A DNA stretch of 64,000 nucleotides from Pseudeuparius sepicola. Its lineage: Eukaryota; Arthropoda; Insecta; Coleoptera; Anthribidae. Position 1 is the stretch's first letter. Each line of letters starts with the position of its first letter. The notes beneath the pieces were generated by a model. That model had not been told where the DNA came from. It searched no databases and saw only the letters and a program-made list of their open reading frames with translations. Of the stretch, positions 33,660-46,780 are shown in pieces. The stretch lies in assembly GCA_963920635.1 (NCBI GenBank), contig OY987298.1, forward strand, positions 116,922,035 through 116,986,034, in the 5' to 3' direction. Position numbers and translations under genes: made by a program.

Positions 33660-35074
33660 TTTGGGATATTTTAGAAGAGCAACGATATATAACATGTTGA
33701 TATTTTTAATTAAATTTGGTACCTATACAGATTGGCATCAGGGGCAACAAAAGTGAGTTGTATCCTAAAATGACTTGGCAAGAATGCGATTTTTGATCGA
33801 ATACCGCGCAAAGTTCGTTATTCCTTGAACCATAACACCGTTATGTAGAAGTTATGCTTTGAATGTTTCTTTGTTCTTTGCCTGTCAAACTGTTACACTA
33901 TAAGCTGTTAACGTTGCAAGTACCTAATACATACAAGGTTAGTTTGTAGGAAGGTTAGGACATTCCCCCACTCTTAAACAATCGGCAACATCGCGCCTTC
34001 TTCTTCTCACAGCTTGATGCCAGTGGCGTATCAGAAGGGGTAATGCAGTTACCAGAAGTCGAAAACGAAAAAGATACCTAGACATTCTAAGAGGGAAAAT
34101 AGCGTAAACTAAAATACCGGCGAAACACGCGTCAAATGAATATGCCAAAAACGTCTGTGTGCGCCTATGGCTGGAAGCGTTAAATGTTTAGGGAGTTACC
34201 AACTTAATTCACGCTTTCGTCCCCTTGCCTCTCTCACCCCCTCCCTTCCCTTCCAAGTCGTCGAATGTCCTAACCTTCCTATAAACTAACCTTGACCTAC
34301 CTACATCTTGCATTTTTTTTGCTGATCACGCCTTTTGATGCAAAAGCGTGGTAAAAAAGATATCACCATTCAATACATTGGATTGTCGTTAGCTTATTGG
34401 TAGGTAATAATTGTTTAATTGCCCTATAACTCTCAGGACCTTGGATCCTACCTTAAAAGTCGCAATCTAGAATTAATGTGGAAGCTGGGGATTATGAACC
34501 GGATCAACGCGAACTCCGGCAATTAAGCCGAAATTAAACGAAAGTGGATGCGGCTGGAGAAGGAACTCCCCAGTAATTTGATTTAAAATTGAAATTGTTT
34601 ACGTCAGACGAAATAAGGAATGCGCCACATCGACGATGTTGTTCGATGGGATAGGTGATGGGAATTAATGGTGGTGTCGCGCGGCGGCTCTGGAAATTAC
34701 TACCCCCGGGTAATTAAACTTAATTGTCAACAAGTGCACAGCCAGTAATGGATGCTCCTTGTGGCAGAGAAGCCGTGATCTGTAAATCGGGAATCGAACA
34801 CCCGAAACCAGGCCTTTGGTTTCAATATTAGACTTGCATTAGTACTCAGTGCACTTGATAAATACGATCGTATAGAGTTTATTTTATATTTCTATTACCC
34901 ACTATTTTTAAATAAACATGGGTGCGTAGAAGCTTCATTTTAAAGATAAATGGTGTTGGAGCCGTGACAGCAGGCTCTTTGGATTTATTTTACCTTTTCT
35001 AATAAATTGTTAACACTATTATGTGTATTATAAGTTTACATTTGTGAATTTCGCATTGACATAAACAAAAATTT
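33660..35074. other. No gene; compositionally different block at 34440-34820
   Basis: 34440-34820 is less AT-biased than its neighbours, lacks repeats and is dotted with TAATTA/AATTAA cores between GC-rich segments. No ORF or known element was recognised. Confidence 0.35.
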
Positions 35075-35363
35075 AACAAAAAAATTAAAACCGACTTCGA
35101 AGATTATTTGCCCGTATGCATTTCAACTAAAATTTTAGAAATATTTTTCTCTTTCTAAATTGAGTTATCTTTGGATTTGGTGACAGTCAAGGCAATGAAT
35201 TTAAATCTATTTAGATATGAATACATCATATCCTACATACATCATAACTTACTGTCACCGACTCCAAAGATAACTCAATTTAGAAAGAGAAAAATATTTC
35301 TAAAATTTTAGTTGTTACTTGCAAATTTGTGAAGTCGGTGTTATTTTTTGTTTTTTTTTTTAA
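35075..35363. repeat. Palindromic MITE with ACCGACTTC/GAAGTCGGT ends
   Basis: Left and right halves are inverted copies (AAATATTTTTCTCTTTCTAAA on both sides, centre near 35222). A partial extra end (GAAATCGGTTTTAATTTTTT) follows at about 35400-35430. A second copy is at 54958-55318. Confidence 0.8.
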
Positions 35364-35567
35364 TGTTTGGTGGAGTGTGCACTGTGCATAAGGGCAAATT
35401 ATTGAAATCGGTTTTAATTTTTTTATTATTTTTTTATTTCTTTTTTTTTTCGTGAATTATTATCGAAATCGGTCCAATATTAAACTCCCTTATTTGTATT
35501 GTATCTACAGAATATACTACAGCAGTTTTATTATAGCCTTCTCATTTAGCACGACATAATATCTGAG

Positions 35568-35836
35568 TAGGTAAGCTATGGCGGTTCAAGTGCAATTTTC
35601 CATGTTAATCCTTATGGGACTAAAAATGGGTAAAAACGTGACCAACACCAACCGCCCGCGACTCGGCCTGATTTTGAATTTACTCTGAAATTCAAAACCC
35701 AAGTTTCAGGAAATTTTTGGAAAATTCGAAATCAGGCCAAGTCGCGGGCGGTTGGTGTTGGTCACGTTTTTACCCATTTTCAGTCCCATAAGGACTTACA
35801 TGGGAAAATTGCGCTTGAACCGGCATAGCTTACCTT
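35568..35836. repeat. Foldback of about 270 bp
   Basis: GGTAAGCTATGGCGGTTCAAG on the left returns inverted at the right edge. The arms continue through GGGTAAAAACGTGACCAACACC and CCGCCCGCGACT. The loop is about 60 bp. Confidence 0.82.
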
Positions 35837-35839
35837 TAC

Positions 35840-37525
35840 TTATCTGCAAATCTCATCAATCTAATATCTCAACTCACAGAATGTCCGTGATATTTATAAC
35901 ATCATAATAACCAAAAAAAAAATTAGTAGGTCAAACATTCTCATAAAATGAATCTGCCACCGTCAGATCTGTAGTATTGAATTGTTTATAGAGAGGAAGG
36001 AAGTATTTAACGAAGAAACCCAATAAGTGTGCAAGTTATCTTTCAATTTTGAAAGTTTTCCTAAAAGCAATGTACGAAATAAGATAAACAAATTGTGTTA
36101 AAATTGATATATGTGTAATAAAATGTTTTGAACATAGTGAGAAAACTTTAATTTTTGGCTATTCTCTTTAAAACAGTCGGTCTCAGAAGTTCTAGAATCA
36201 TGTAAATTCTCCACAAATTAATTTCTGTAATAACAAATTTCTAGAAAAGTTTACATATACGTACTCCGAAATTTTTGTATGAATAAAATACAAGTTATTA
36301 AAAAATAATTTCGAGAGAAACTAAGTTATATTGAGAGTATATTTTATTATGGTACCTTCAAATCACACATTTGCACATATCTCAGGGAAATTTTCCAGCA
36401 TTAGAAACCTTTGAACTTAACATAATGCTAAGGCTAATTAAAAACTTTGTCAATCATTGTCAGTAGTGTCTCATATTTGATAATCAATTTCAATTTGTTT
36501 ATTTTTGTATTAGGCAATTATTTCTAATGTCTGAAACACAAGCTGAACTTCGAACAACAAAGCCATACATTTATTATCCCAACCTTAAGTTTAGGAACAC
36601 TTTAGATAATAAATCACCCTGTACATACATTTACCAATTTTCCCCCAGAAGTAGCGTAAACAATAACTACAAAGTGCTCACTCCTGTCTTCTGGGGTCTG
36701 AGATATATTCCAAAAAGCAATAAAACCCATTAAACTGTCTTATGAATTATATAGGGATGCGAAATTAAATTTTTGGTACCTAATTAATGTGTCTCGGCTC
36801 GACGGGAGGAAACATTTGTTTTAATATAAAAATATTTAGTTAATTTGCCCAAAAGCCACTTGAGTAGTGATCAGAATAATATAGTTGTAGAGTGTACACA
36901 ATTATTCTGTTGTTTTCGTGAATGAAGCAGTCTACAAAAATTACAACTCCAAAGCCAATTCAAACGCTTGTGAGATACGTAAAAAATGCCATTTTCAACT
37001 TATTTTCCATCCCCAAAAATACAGCAGTTGTAAATTTCAATAATGTACCTAGTATAAAGTAGAAAATACGGTCAATATTCAATTTTAAAAAGGACGCCCT
37101 GTAACTAAAGACCATATACACATATTTGGTCAATAAGAATTTTATTTTTATTTTCTGATGTTATGTATTCTCCAGAAGTTATGCCAGGGTTTCTGTAATA
37201 CCCTGTATATTTTTATCATCAGTCTACAGAAAGTTGACTGAACATTTAATATAATTTCATGTCCATTCTAGGTAGGATATAAAACGTAAATCAGCTAAGC
37301 ACAGTTATTAAGGTATTTCCGGCGCGATTATAAAATTGAGCAAGCCTTGAATTTATTTTATTCTAAAATGCCAGTGTGACCTATCAAATTTTAATTTCAC
37401 CGTTTATGCAAATATCACAGCTATTACACATGGAAAAATATACCTATTATGTACAACGCGAATTGAATGTCCATATCGCGCGCGAACGAATGCGAGCACT
37501 CCCCTACGGCGTCGTGCCCAACCTT
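35840..37525. other. No gene recognised
   Basis: AT-rich. Isolated CCCTGTA-type MITE ends occur near 36609, 37090 and 37201. The small frame at 36527-36733 has no family. Confidence 0.4.
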
Positions 37526-37530
37526 CGTTT

Positions 37531-37806
37531 TTGGTTGTCTGCATAAATAAAATTTTATTTACAACTAGGTGGAAAAACTACTAAGTTTGAAAGGTTTGCA
37601 AAAATAACGGTATTTTTAAAATATTCATAGATGCCTACTATTTTAAAAGTTATAGCCGTTAGAAGTCAAAAAAGATAGTTAATTCAGCGGATGTAACTTT
37701 TACAATAGTGTCATTTTTTTAATAATATATTAAAAATACCTTATCTTTTTTTATCATTTAAATGCACAAGTTGTAAATAAAATTCTATTGATACAGCCAA
37801 CCAAAT
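37531..37806. repeat. MITE, short relative of the 43521-47343 element
   Basis: Inverted ends TTGGTTGTCTGCAT...GATACAGCCAACCAA, each followed inward by an AAATTTTATTTACAACT-type block, as in the ends of the larger element. Confidence 0.7.
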
Positions 37807-37814
37807 ATCTACAC

Positions 37815-39139
37815 TCTTCAATTACATTTCAGTTCCTTCCTCAAAGGCACTTCTATACGAGTAGATGTAATTATATGAATGATAAAAAGGAAATTAATAT
37901 TAAAGTTTCTAGCGCTTTCGTAAACAAGAAACTTTTTCCACCCTATACCTACTCTTTTGATATAATACAAATTCACATTTTCATTCATTTCGTGGGCGAT
38001 TTCATGCGAAAATCTTACTTTTTTATTACTTTGGCTATATATTATTACCGACTTTGGTAGAAGTAGATATTACTTTTGCAGATATTTGATAATATTGCTA
38101 AAGAAACGAACGCAAGTACACAGGAGTGTGTGTTGTTCCTTCATTTGAATTTATACTTTCTTTAAGTGAATCGTCGTGCGAGTGTGCAAGTAGCGATTCC
38201 TAAAAAAATTATGCAGTGGAAGGTCCACTCTTTGTATTGAAACACACTAGTGCACTTAAGTAACGCCAACATATTTTACTTTCCAATGCATTCAAATATA
38301 TAGGATATATAGCACTTCAATTTGCAAAATGAATAAATAATTGCAAAATAATAAATCACTTCATATTCGGCGAGTATTTCTCTCGGTTTCCATGCATCCA
38401 AGTGTATAATATCTAGTATATATGGCGGTCAATAACTATTAATTTATTTGGTTTATTTTTGTGTTCATTAGTTAATTCAATTTGGTGTTATTAGTTATTT
38501 TTAATTTTGATTTTCTGTTTTCTCGCTTAATATGAATTTGGCGTTTTGTGCCATATTTTTTATTTCGTTTAAATAAACATTTCAATTGAAAAGAAGACTA
38601 AAATACATATTGAATATCTCAAGGCAAGTATATTTTTCCGTTTACCTATTGACTTGAATATTGGATAATTAATATCTAATCAAATATAACAGTGGGCCAA
38701 AAGACATTTGAACCATATTTTTTTGTTTATAAACCGATTTAAAAAAAACGAGGCATTAACATAAAACTTTAAAATCGCCGGTTTTTTCAAATCCAACATG
38801 GCGGCGATGTTTAAATTTAGCTCTTTGGTTGGGCTAATTCTTTTTGAAGAATATATATCGTATAATGGTGCAACCAATACAAGAAATAGTTCTGCGGCGT
38901 TTGAGTTTGCAACAATTATTCTTCGGTTAACAATGCTTATATGCTCTTCTGTTATTATTAATAGATAAGCTGTACCCATTTATATCTGCGAAAAGGGGGT
39001 TGGGGGACATAACCGAAAATCTGGCAACCACACGCTCTGAGAATTTACAGGGGAACCAAATGAATAGTAGACCAAAAGGATCTCTGATTGCTTTAAAATG
39101 TAAATAGTTATCTCCCCTTGCTTATAAGTCTATGGGTGC
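37815..39139. other. No gene recognised
   Basis: AT-rich. CAACATGGCGGCGATG near 38797 resembles the minisatellite core motif. No coding region is supported. Confidence 0.4.
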
Positions 39140-39330
39140 GGCTAGGCTATTGTTTCTGTTGTCATGACATTTTAACTTGACATTTATTATTCACTATATT
39201 TCACTATATTTCACTTTGACCTGACATATGATCTATGAGAAGGAGGAAGATTTATTCTCCGAAAGTTCAGGAAACAAATTTGTTTAAGTTATTTTTTGAG
39301 TTAAACGTTCAAAGTTTCATTCATTTACTG
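39140..39330 (-). repeat. Dispersed repeat, inverse copy of 16586-16790
   Basis: See the partner: the same ordered blocks in reverse orientation, including GTTGTCATGACATTTTAACTT and GATTTATTCTCCGAAAG. Confidence 0.6.
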
Positions 39331-41218
39331 TTTTTGAATAGGTACCTACCTACCAAACAAAACAAAGCTTATCAAATTCAAAATGAACTATCATGAAACT
39401 CACCGTTTTATGTAAATCATCGAAGACTTCGTCTTGATACAAGTGAAGGAAGAAAGTAAAACTTATTAAAATTCCTTGCAAAGACGTTGGTAACCCAGTA
39501 CCAATACAACAAACGAAAGATGTAAAACTCCAAATTGGGAGAAGGGAACTTCTCTTTATAAATAAATGCCAAAAGCCAGGACACTTTTTCGTCAACGGAC
39601 AAACATTGAAATATCGGACTCTTGTTGATCGGGTTGGAAAAAAGCCTGACATTTGTCGGTGAATTTACAATCATTGCATTGCAATTAAACTGACAATCCC
39701 TGGATCCGTTTCGGAGTTTCCCTCGAAAATAAAAATCGTCAGATTGAAAAACCAAATTTGCGGACCATGCGGTAGTGTGCTGATAAAAATAGGTTTCAAT
39801 TAAAAATATGGGAGTTCTCTAACCATACTTTTCTGTTTAAAGCTAACGCAATACTTATAAAAATTTTCGTGACTTGGATTTATTATAAAACCACATCGAC
39901 CACATGATATTTTGTTATTATTTAAAAGTTGCTTTTTACTAACTTTTATTTTTATGAATACATATTTAGGTAAAATAAATTGACTATCGGCTACTCATTG
40001 GTTTTGGAAACATAACCAGAGGCCACTTGTGGTACCTATACCCTGCGATATATATTTTTTCTAAAAATAATTCAAAAAAGTTCATACTAACCTCTATATG
40101 TTTTAAAGTTTTGTTTTCGAGGTACAGGGTGTTAAAGTTAATAAAAAACATCTTATTGTTTCAAAAATCTCAAAAACTGCTTGGCCGATTCTGACGAAAC
40201 TCGGCATGTTTTTGATAAAAAATATCAAACTCTTTGTCCGTCCGCCGTCTGAAGAAATAAATAATTCAATTCCATTAATAAAATTAAATATTAATAAATA
40301 ATATTTTTTTCAATAAGCCTTGTAACATTTTAAAATTTTAATAATCCCTGGTCAGAGGTTTCAACAATCAAAACAATTCCACCATTGGCTAATTTAACAA
40401 CAAATAAATAAAACATACAAGTTCATATGTACTTTTCTTGTTATTTTTAGTTATATCCTGTGATCGGACAGTAGATGATAGTATTTTTGAAAATAAATGG
40501 TGTTTTTGGTATAATGTTTTTGTCCAGAAGGCTTCGTTTCCAAGTTAGAGAGTGTTACAGCTCTTCTAAAAAATATTGTTTTGTTTCATAATTTCTAAAC
40601 ATTATGAAATCTAGTAAATCTATCGAATAGTTGTTGTTCGGCGCACAAAAGAGAATGTTTCCAGCTGATTATAGTTTTCTAATTTTCTATTTATGGGTTT
40701 GTCTGAAGTCTGACACTACATTATGGAGTACATTGTGCTTCCCAATATAAAATTAGAATCCATTGATTTTCTCAGAGTGTCCATGCGTAAACAAATCCTA
40801 AATGACAGAAAAAATAGTTTTCAGTATGTTTGGAATCGGATGCAGGTTCCCTGAGATTTATTTTCAGCTATTCAGGTCGAATTTCCTGTTATTATGTACC
40901 TATACAGAAATTTATTGTCGAGTGAGCCTGTTTTGTGGCTGGCACAGCCAAGGGCGTAGATACGGGGGGGGGGTAGAGGGGGTAATTACCCCCCCCCCCC
41001 CCAAGGAAACCAGAACCTTAACCACTGGGCTATTACCACGACACGTCTATAATAGAAAATAAAAATATTATTCTATTATTAATTTTTATAATGAACTCTG
41101 TAAAAAAACGCAAAAAAAATTAGCAAAGAAAGTCTGCCAAATTCAGCTTCTGAAACATTACCTTTGTGTGATCCTAATATATATCCAAAAATATATGAAC
41201 TTTTGAAAATTCTGTGTA
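39331..41218. other. No gene; G/C homopolymer hairpin at 40968-41002
   Basis: A single MITE end (TACAGGGTGTTAAAG) lies at about 40123. At 40948 CAAGGGCGTAGATACG leads into a G run and a C run facing each other around GTAATTAC, resembling an eroded hAT-type end. The paired frames at 39350-39755 (100-112 codons, minus) have no recognised family. Confidence 0.4.
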
Positions 41219-41857
41219 CAGGGTGTCCCATTTTGGGTGTTTTTTGGTGTTTTTCTCAAAAATCCAGGTTATTATTAAAGCTAGAGGGTTGCGGTTTTCA
41301 CGTCATTGTACTACTTTTTTGAGAGGAATTTGGTGGAACAATCAGATTTTAGATAAGTTTTTTAGTTTCCGCGCATTGGAGCAGGACCTCTCTCCTGGCT
41401 ACAACTTATATATATCGACAAATTTAATCAACTATTTTTATAGATTTTTTGGCGTAGAATGGAATAATTAGTTTTTTAGTAGCGTTAATAGTTTTTGAGG
41501 TATGAACTATGGTTTCCATTTAAAAAAATGTAACTTTGGTTCATATCTCAAAAACTATTAACGCTACCAAAAAACTAATTATTCCATTCGATTCTACTCC
41601 AAAAAATCTATAAAAATAGTTGATTAAATTTGTCGATATATATAAGTTGTAGCCAGGAGAGAGGTTTCCAAAAAATCGAAATTTTCAGTCCTGCGCCAAT
41701 GCGCGGAAACTATAAAAGACTTATCTAAAATCTGATTGGTCCACCAAATTTCTCTCAAAAAAGTAGTACAGTGACGTGAAAACCGCAACCCTCTAGCTTT
41801 AGTAATAACCGAGATTCTGAGAAAAACACCCAAAAACAAGCAAAATGGGACACCCTG
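41219..41857. mobile_element. Near-perfect 639-bp foldback MITE
   Basis: Ends CAGGGTGTCCCATTTTG and its complement (CAAAATGGGACACCCTG) with arms of about 300 bp that meet near 41525. The arms are very similar, so it is young or homogenised. The left end abuts TA; the right end abuts TG then TA. Frames inside mirror each other and are not genes. Confidence 0.88.
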
Positions 41858-43520
41858 TGTACTGCCTGTAAGAGTAGCCTCGGCCGAAAAAAGTTTTTCA
41901 TCTTTAGAAAGACTCAAATCTTGGTTGAGGTCCACTATGGGACAAGAGAGGCTTGTAGGGATGACGCTTTTACATATTAACAGGGATATAAAACCTTGCC
42001 CTGAAGCAGTGCTAAATAGATTTGCCAATAATAGTAACAAAAGGATTTTCGATTTAGTTCTATAAAAACTGGTTTATATGTGGATATATTTTTTATATTT
42101 TGACTGATTTTTTTTTAGTTTATAAATGTTTTTTTAAGATTCGGTTTTTTAAAGACTGATAAGTCTTTCTCCACGTTTTAATGCATGCCACTACGAGAAA
42201 ATCGGTTCATCGGGGGCGGAGCTATACGCAATAATAGAAAAAGTTATTTTCATCATTGCTAGGCTATAATACTGAAATCGCCATGCTAGATTTTAAAAGA
42301 ATCTTGCTATTTTAAAGCTTTCTGTCAGTAGGTCGTTCTTTTCTGCAAGCAGCGATGCTTCGATTTTTAAAATCGGTTGATAAACAAAAAAATTAGGACC
42401 AAAACAAAAAAGTAGAACAATATTTTGGCTCACCCGGCATGTCCGCATTTCTTAACTTGCGCAATACGGATAATTTTCGGTTTCATAGCCACTTGCCTCT
42501 TTAGGGCCGACTTTTTAACTAAGATATCACTTCGCTTGCCCTTGTACTAGGGAAGACTTTAGAAAACCACCAGTGGCTCAAAACTTGCCATAAAAAATGA
42601 TGCAAACGAAATAATCACAAACTTAACTCACTCATTGGACAATTTCCTAAACTATATCTTCTCGGTAGAGAGGCATTTTAAAAAACTTAAGTCATGTGGT
42701 TGGAAATTATACGCTTTTTGATTGATATATACCTGCCTAATGGCTTCTAAATTTTTAAATGTCCGGAGTATTTTTAAATAATAGGTAAGTATTTTTTAAT
42801 AGTTTAGTATAATCCTATGTGATACGTCAAATCTAAGTGATTCCAGTCTTTATTACTCTGTTAGTGTGTTGTAATTTTTCTAGAACAATTTAACAGAATT
42901 AAATTAATATTTCCATTAAATAAGAAAAATATCGTTCCAATACCTGACTCTGAACAATATTAAGAAGTTAGGATAATATATTGTAGTGGTAATAAATTGC
43001 CGCCATTTGGGTTACATTAATAAAAAAATTACGAAATTCTACGATTGGAATGGATACGGATATTCTTTTCATTTGAAGCAGGTAACTATTATACGGCCTT
43101 CTACAAGTATTAAAAAACAGAATCCGTTTTTAAAATTTAATCCATATTTTTCTTATTAAAAATGCTATACTTACCTACCATCCGATAAATCAACCTGGAA
43201 TTATTACAAAATATTACATTTCCTTAAAACTTTGGATGGGAAAGAAATGACTTAATGTTTTTACTGATGTATTTTGAATTCAAACTCTACGCATTCAGTA
43301 TTATAAGAACTGTATTTCAGTGTGTTTGTCACAGGATGTTTATTGCTGTTGAAGTCCAAGCATTTGGCTAGTCACAGGAAACTTTTAATGAGTGAAAACT
43401 TATACCTCCCTGTATTAGTTTAAATTGAAAATGCTAACTTTTGAAGTGGAATAATTTATATTTGTATCTACACTCGACTTTTTAATTACTTTTCGCAGAA
43501 AAAAATTGGCAGAAGTAGCA
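41858..43520. other. No gene recognised
   Basis: AT-rich unique sequence. Confidence 0.4.
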
Positions 43521-43789
43521 TTAAGGGCGGAATGCAAACGTCTCGTCACCAAAAGTGTGTTTGGTTGCCTGTGTCAACAGAATTTTATTTACAACTAGTT
43601 GGAAAAATTATTGCATTTGAAAGGTTTACAAAAAATAAAGGTATATTTGATATATTCATAGGTACTAATGACACTATTTTAAAGCTTACATTAACCGATA
43701 TAAATTAAAAAATATACTTTAGGGGCTATAATTTACTTGTTATAACTTTTAGAATATGTAGTGTGATTAGCATCTATGAATATTTTAAA

Positions 43790-46780
43790 AATAATAATAA
43801 AAATAATAATAGTGTCTTTATTGAACTCCAGCTATATGACCACTCACAAATATTGTATCAAGATGGCGACGTTCATATCAACATGCTCTTCCACGCAACC
43901 ATCATGTACTATTAAAACTAATTTAAAACAAAAATTATAGCCATTATTAAATAAATAATAAATAAATAGTAACTTAAATAATTATTGACTGTGGCGAATG
44001 TCATGGACGTGACTTAAATATTTCTTTTTAAAAATATGAATATTTGGAGAATTTTTAATAGCAGGAGGGATGCCATTAAATAATTTAGCTGACTGATATG
44101 AAAAAGATTGTCTAAATTGGGAAGTATAATGTTTTGGGATAGAAAGCAACGACGACTGCCTAGTAGAGCGGTTATGGATACCAGATCTTGTAATTAATCT
44201 ATCGTAGAGGTAAGGAGGTGTCTCATGCAAGGTGATTTTAAATATAAGACAAGCCAAGTGAGATTTAAATCTTTCTTCTAAATTCAACCAACGTGAATCT
44301 CAGATACATGATCGAATTTACGTAGCCCGTATGAGTATTTTATACAAGAGTTTTGGATTTTTTGGAAACTTTGCTTATTTATTTGTGTAAGCGCCGGCCA
44401 GTAAACTACATGGCAATAGGATACAACTGACAAAATAAGTGAATCACACAATTTGAGCTTTACATCACAACTTAGGGAATCTTTATGTATATACAAGTGT
44501 TTCAAAATTGAATAGCACCTTTTCACAAGACTATTAACATGATCATTAAATCGCATATCATTGCTGAAGTACAAGCCCAAGTTTTTACATGAACTGGTGA
44601 TATTTAAAACGTTGTTATTAATATTTAGTTTAAAATGTTCGTAATGCATAACTTTATTTCTATGTGTACCAAAAACTACCACGTTAGTTTTACTATGATT
44701 TAGTGAGAGCGAATGAGCTAAGGATATATTGTTAAGTTTTTCGAGATCCATATTAATGTAGTTGACAGCTTCTCTAGACTCTTCTGAGCAAAAAGAATAA
44801 TAAATTTGGGAATAATCCGCATAGAAGTGGGAACTACAATATTCAATATAGGTATAAAAATCCGCAGTATAAATAAGATACCTCAAGGGGCCCAACACAC
44901 TGCCCTGTGGAACGCCAGTATTTTTAGGTAAATAAGAAGAAACGGAATTGTTAAGAGAAACCCTTTGATAGCGGCGATCGAGGTAGTTTTTGAAAAAATA
45001 TACGGCGGTGTCGTTCAGTCCAAAATACCTCAGCTTATTACACAACAATGATTGATCAGGAGTGTCAAAGGCTAATACTAAATATGTTACTAAACCCTTG
45101 TCATTTGCCCGATATATATATCATCACATATTTTAAGCAAAGCTGTGGAGGTGCTAAAGCCAGACCTAAAACCCGATTGGACTGGAGCTATTATTTTATG
45201 TTCGTTCATATAATTTGTCAGTTGTTCTGCTACTATTTTTTCCAGTATTTTTGACGTTGTTGGAAGAATATTAATTGGACGGTAATGAGATAAATCAGTA
45301 GGATTTTTTATTTTAGCCATGGGAATAACATTTGCGTGACGCCATACCTCGGGAAACACTCCTGTAGACAAACAAAAATTTAATATAAATGTGAAGAATC
45401 CAGTTAAACTAGGAAATACAATCCCAAACATCTTTAAGTTGATACCATCGGGTCCCTGCGCATGACTTTTAAGAGAATAAATAATTTTATTGACGTGAGC
45501 TTCTGAAACAGGTGTAAACGAAAACTGATTGATTACATAAAGACGTCTATTGTTATATTTTAAGAGAACTTTATCCTTATCGGTATACTGTTAATAAAAT
45601 GTTGATTTATGTCATCACAAGAAAAGTTCATATGATTATTGGGGGCTGTAGATTTTCTTCCCACATTAAGATATCTGATTGCTTGCCAAAACTCCTTCGG
45701 GTTAGATTTAAATTTAAACTGCAAGTAGGCTTTTTTCTCTTAATACTAAAGTTAACCAGGTTACGAAGCTGCTTATAATAATCCCATTTAGAATTTGTCT
45801 TAAAACATTTATACTCATACAAAGCTCTATCCCTAAGTTTCATCATCACCTTTAAGTTATCAGATAGCCACGGTGCAGGAGGCTTGGAAATTCTCACTGT
45901 TTTATAAGGAGCGTGAATATCGAACAATCTGTTAATGTTAGAATTCCAGAAATCAAGCATACTATCAACATTATTGTATGAGTAAATAATATTCCAGTCA
46001 ATCAGGTGTAAATCCTCCAGAAACGCATTATAATCAAAATTAGAATAATCACGGTACGTGTGAAAAAATGGCTTAATTTTTTCTTTCCCTATATTTGTGA
46101 CACATGAAACCAGGCAATGATCTGACATATCATCCATCGGGAGCACAATGACAGAGCGAACGTGTTCCTTTGAGTAAATCAGTAAATCAATGAGAGTACT
46201 GCTATGATTCGTAATATGTGTGGGCTCCGAAACCAGCTGATGGAGATTATATCTACTTAGCTGATTTTCAACAAGTTGTGAACCATTTGTGGACTTGTTT
46301 AAATCAACATTAAAATCGCCACCGAACAAGACCTGATCATATGAGGGCAGATACGTGATTAAAGCATTTTCCAACTCATTGATAGAAACCTTCATATCAG
46401 TCTTAGGTGGTCTGTATAAGGAACCAAGACAACAAGTCACACCCCTCACCCTCAGTGATATCCATAACTGCTCCAAACTCCCACTGCACCCCATAGGCAA
46501 ATCTAAAACTTTAAACTTATACTCTTTTTTTTAAAAAAAAAAGCCACACCTCCACCCCGGCCATCGCGATCGCTCCTTACCACATTATACCCACATACCT
46601 CTATATCATCATTACTAATAAGATCACTCAGCCATGTCTCAGACAATCCCATAACATCAAAAGATTGCTGTCTCAAAAAAATCTGAAAACAAACTAAATG
46701 AGCCACACAGAGAACGAATATTAAAATGAGAGAACGTAAATAATTGTTTCACATTCTTCATAGTATTATTATAAAGTTAG
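43790..46780 (-). mobile_element. Non-LTR retrotransposon, CR1/Jockey-type, nearly full ORF2
   Basis: Minus-strand element with endonuclease and RT domains, ending 3' in (ATT)n (43790-43811). The 5' boundary is uncertain, near 46780; no ORF1 was seen. The 3' tail type matches the elements at 60380-60957 and 62116-64000. Confidence 0.8.
43982..46762 (-). pseudogene. Endonuclease-reverse transcriptase, broken
   Basis: Order from 46762 down: endonuclease start with DVMGLSETWL (46503-46706), endonuclease core with GGDFNVDL and DDMSDHCLV (45628-46500), RT fingers with HYRPINILPTTSKILEKI and VQSGFRSG (45090-45431), RT palm with GVPQGSVLGP and the thumb (44284-45048), and the C-terminal domain (43982-44287). 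Breaks: between the two endonuclease frames at an A/T run near 46530; between endonuclease and RT; near 45085, where part of RT motif A including its catalytic aspartate is missing; and near 44285. The YADD active site reads YADY. It is catalytically dead for RT by sequence. Confidence 0.88.

Noticed and set aside
39350..39755. Overlapping ORFs of 100 and 112 codons
   Set aside because: Different frames of the same stretch, no known motif, no splice or promoter context.
40968..41002. G-quadruplex or functional G/C element
   Set aside because: The G and C runs face each other as a hairpin at a transposon-end-like site, and homopolymer length here is unreliable.
41214..42040. Two ORFs of 85 and 138 codons on opposite strands
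   Set aside because: They lie on the arms of a palindromic MITE and mirror each other.
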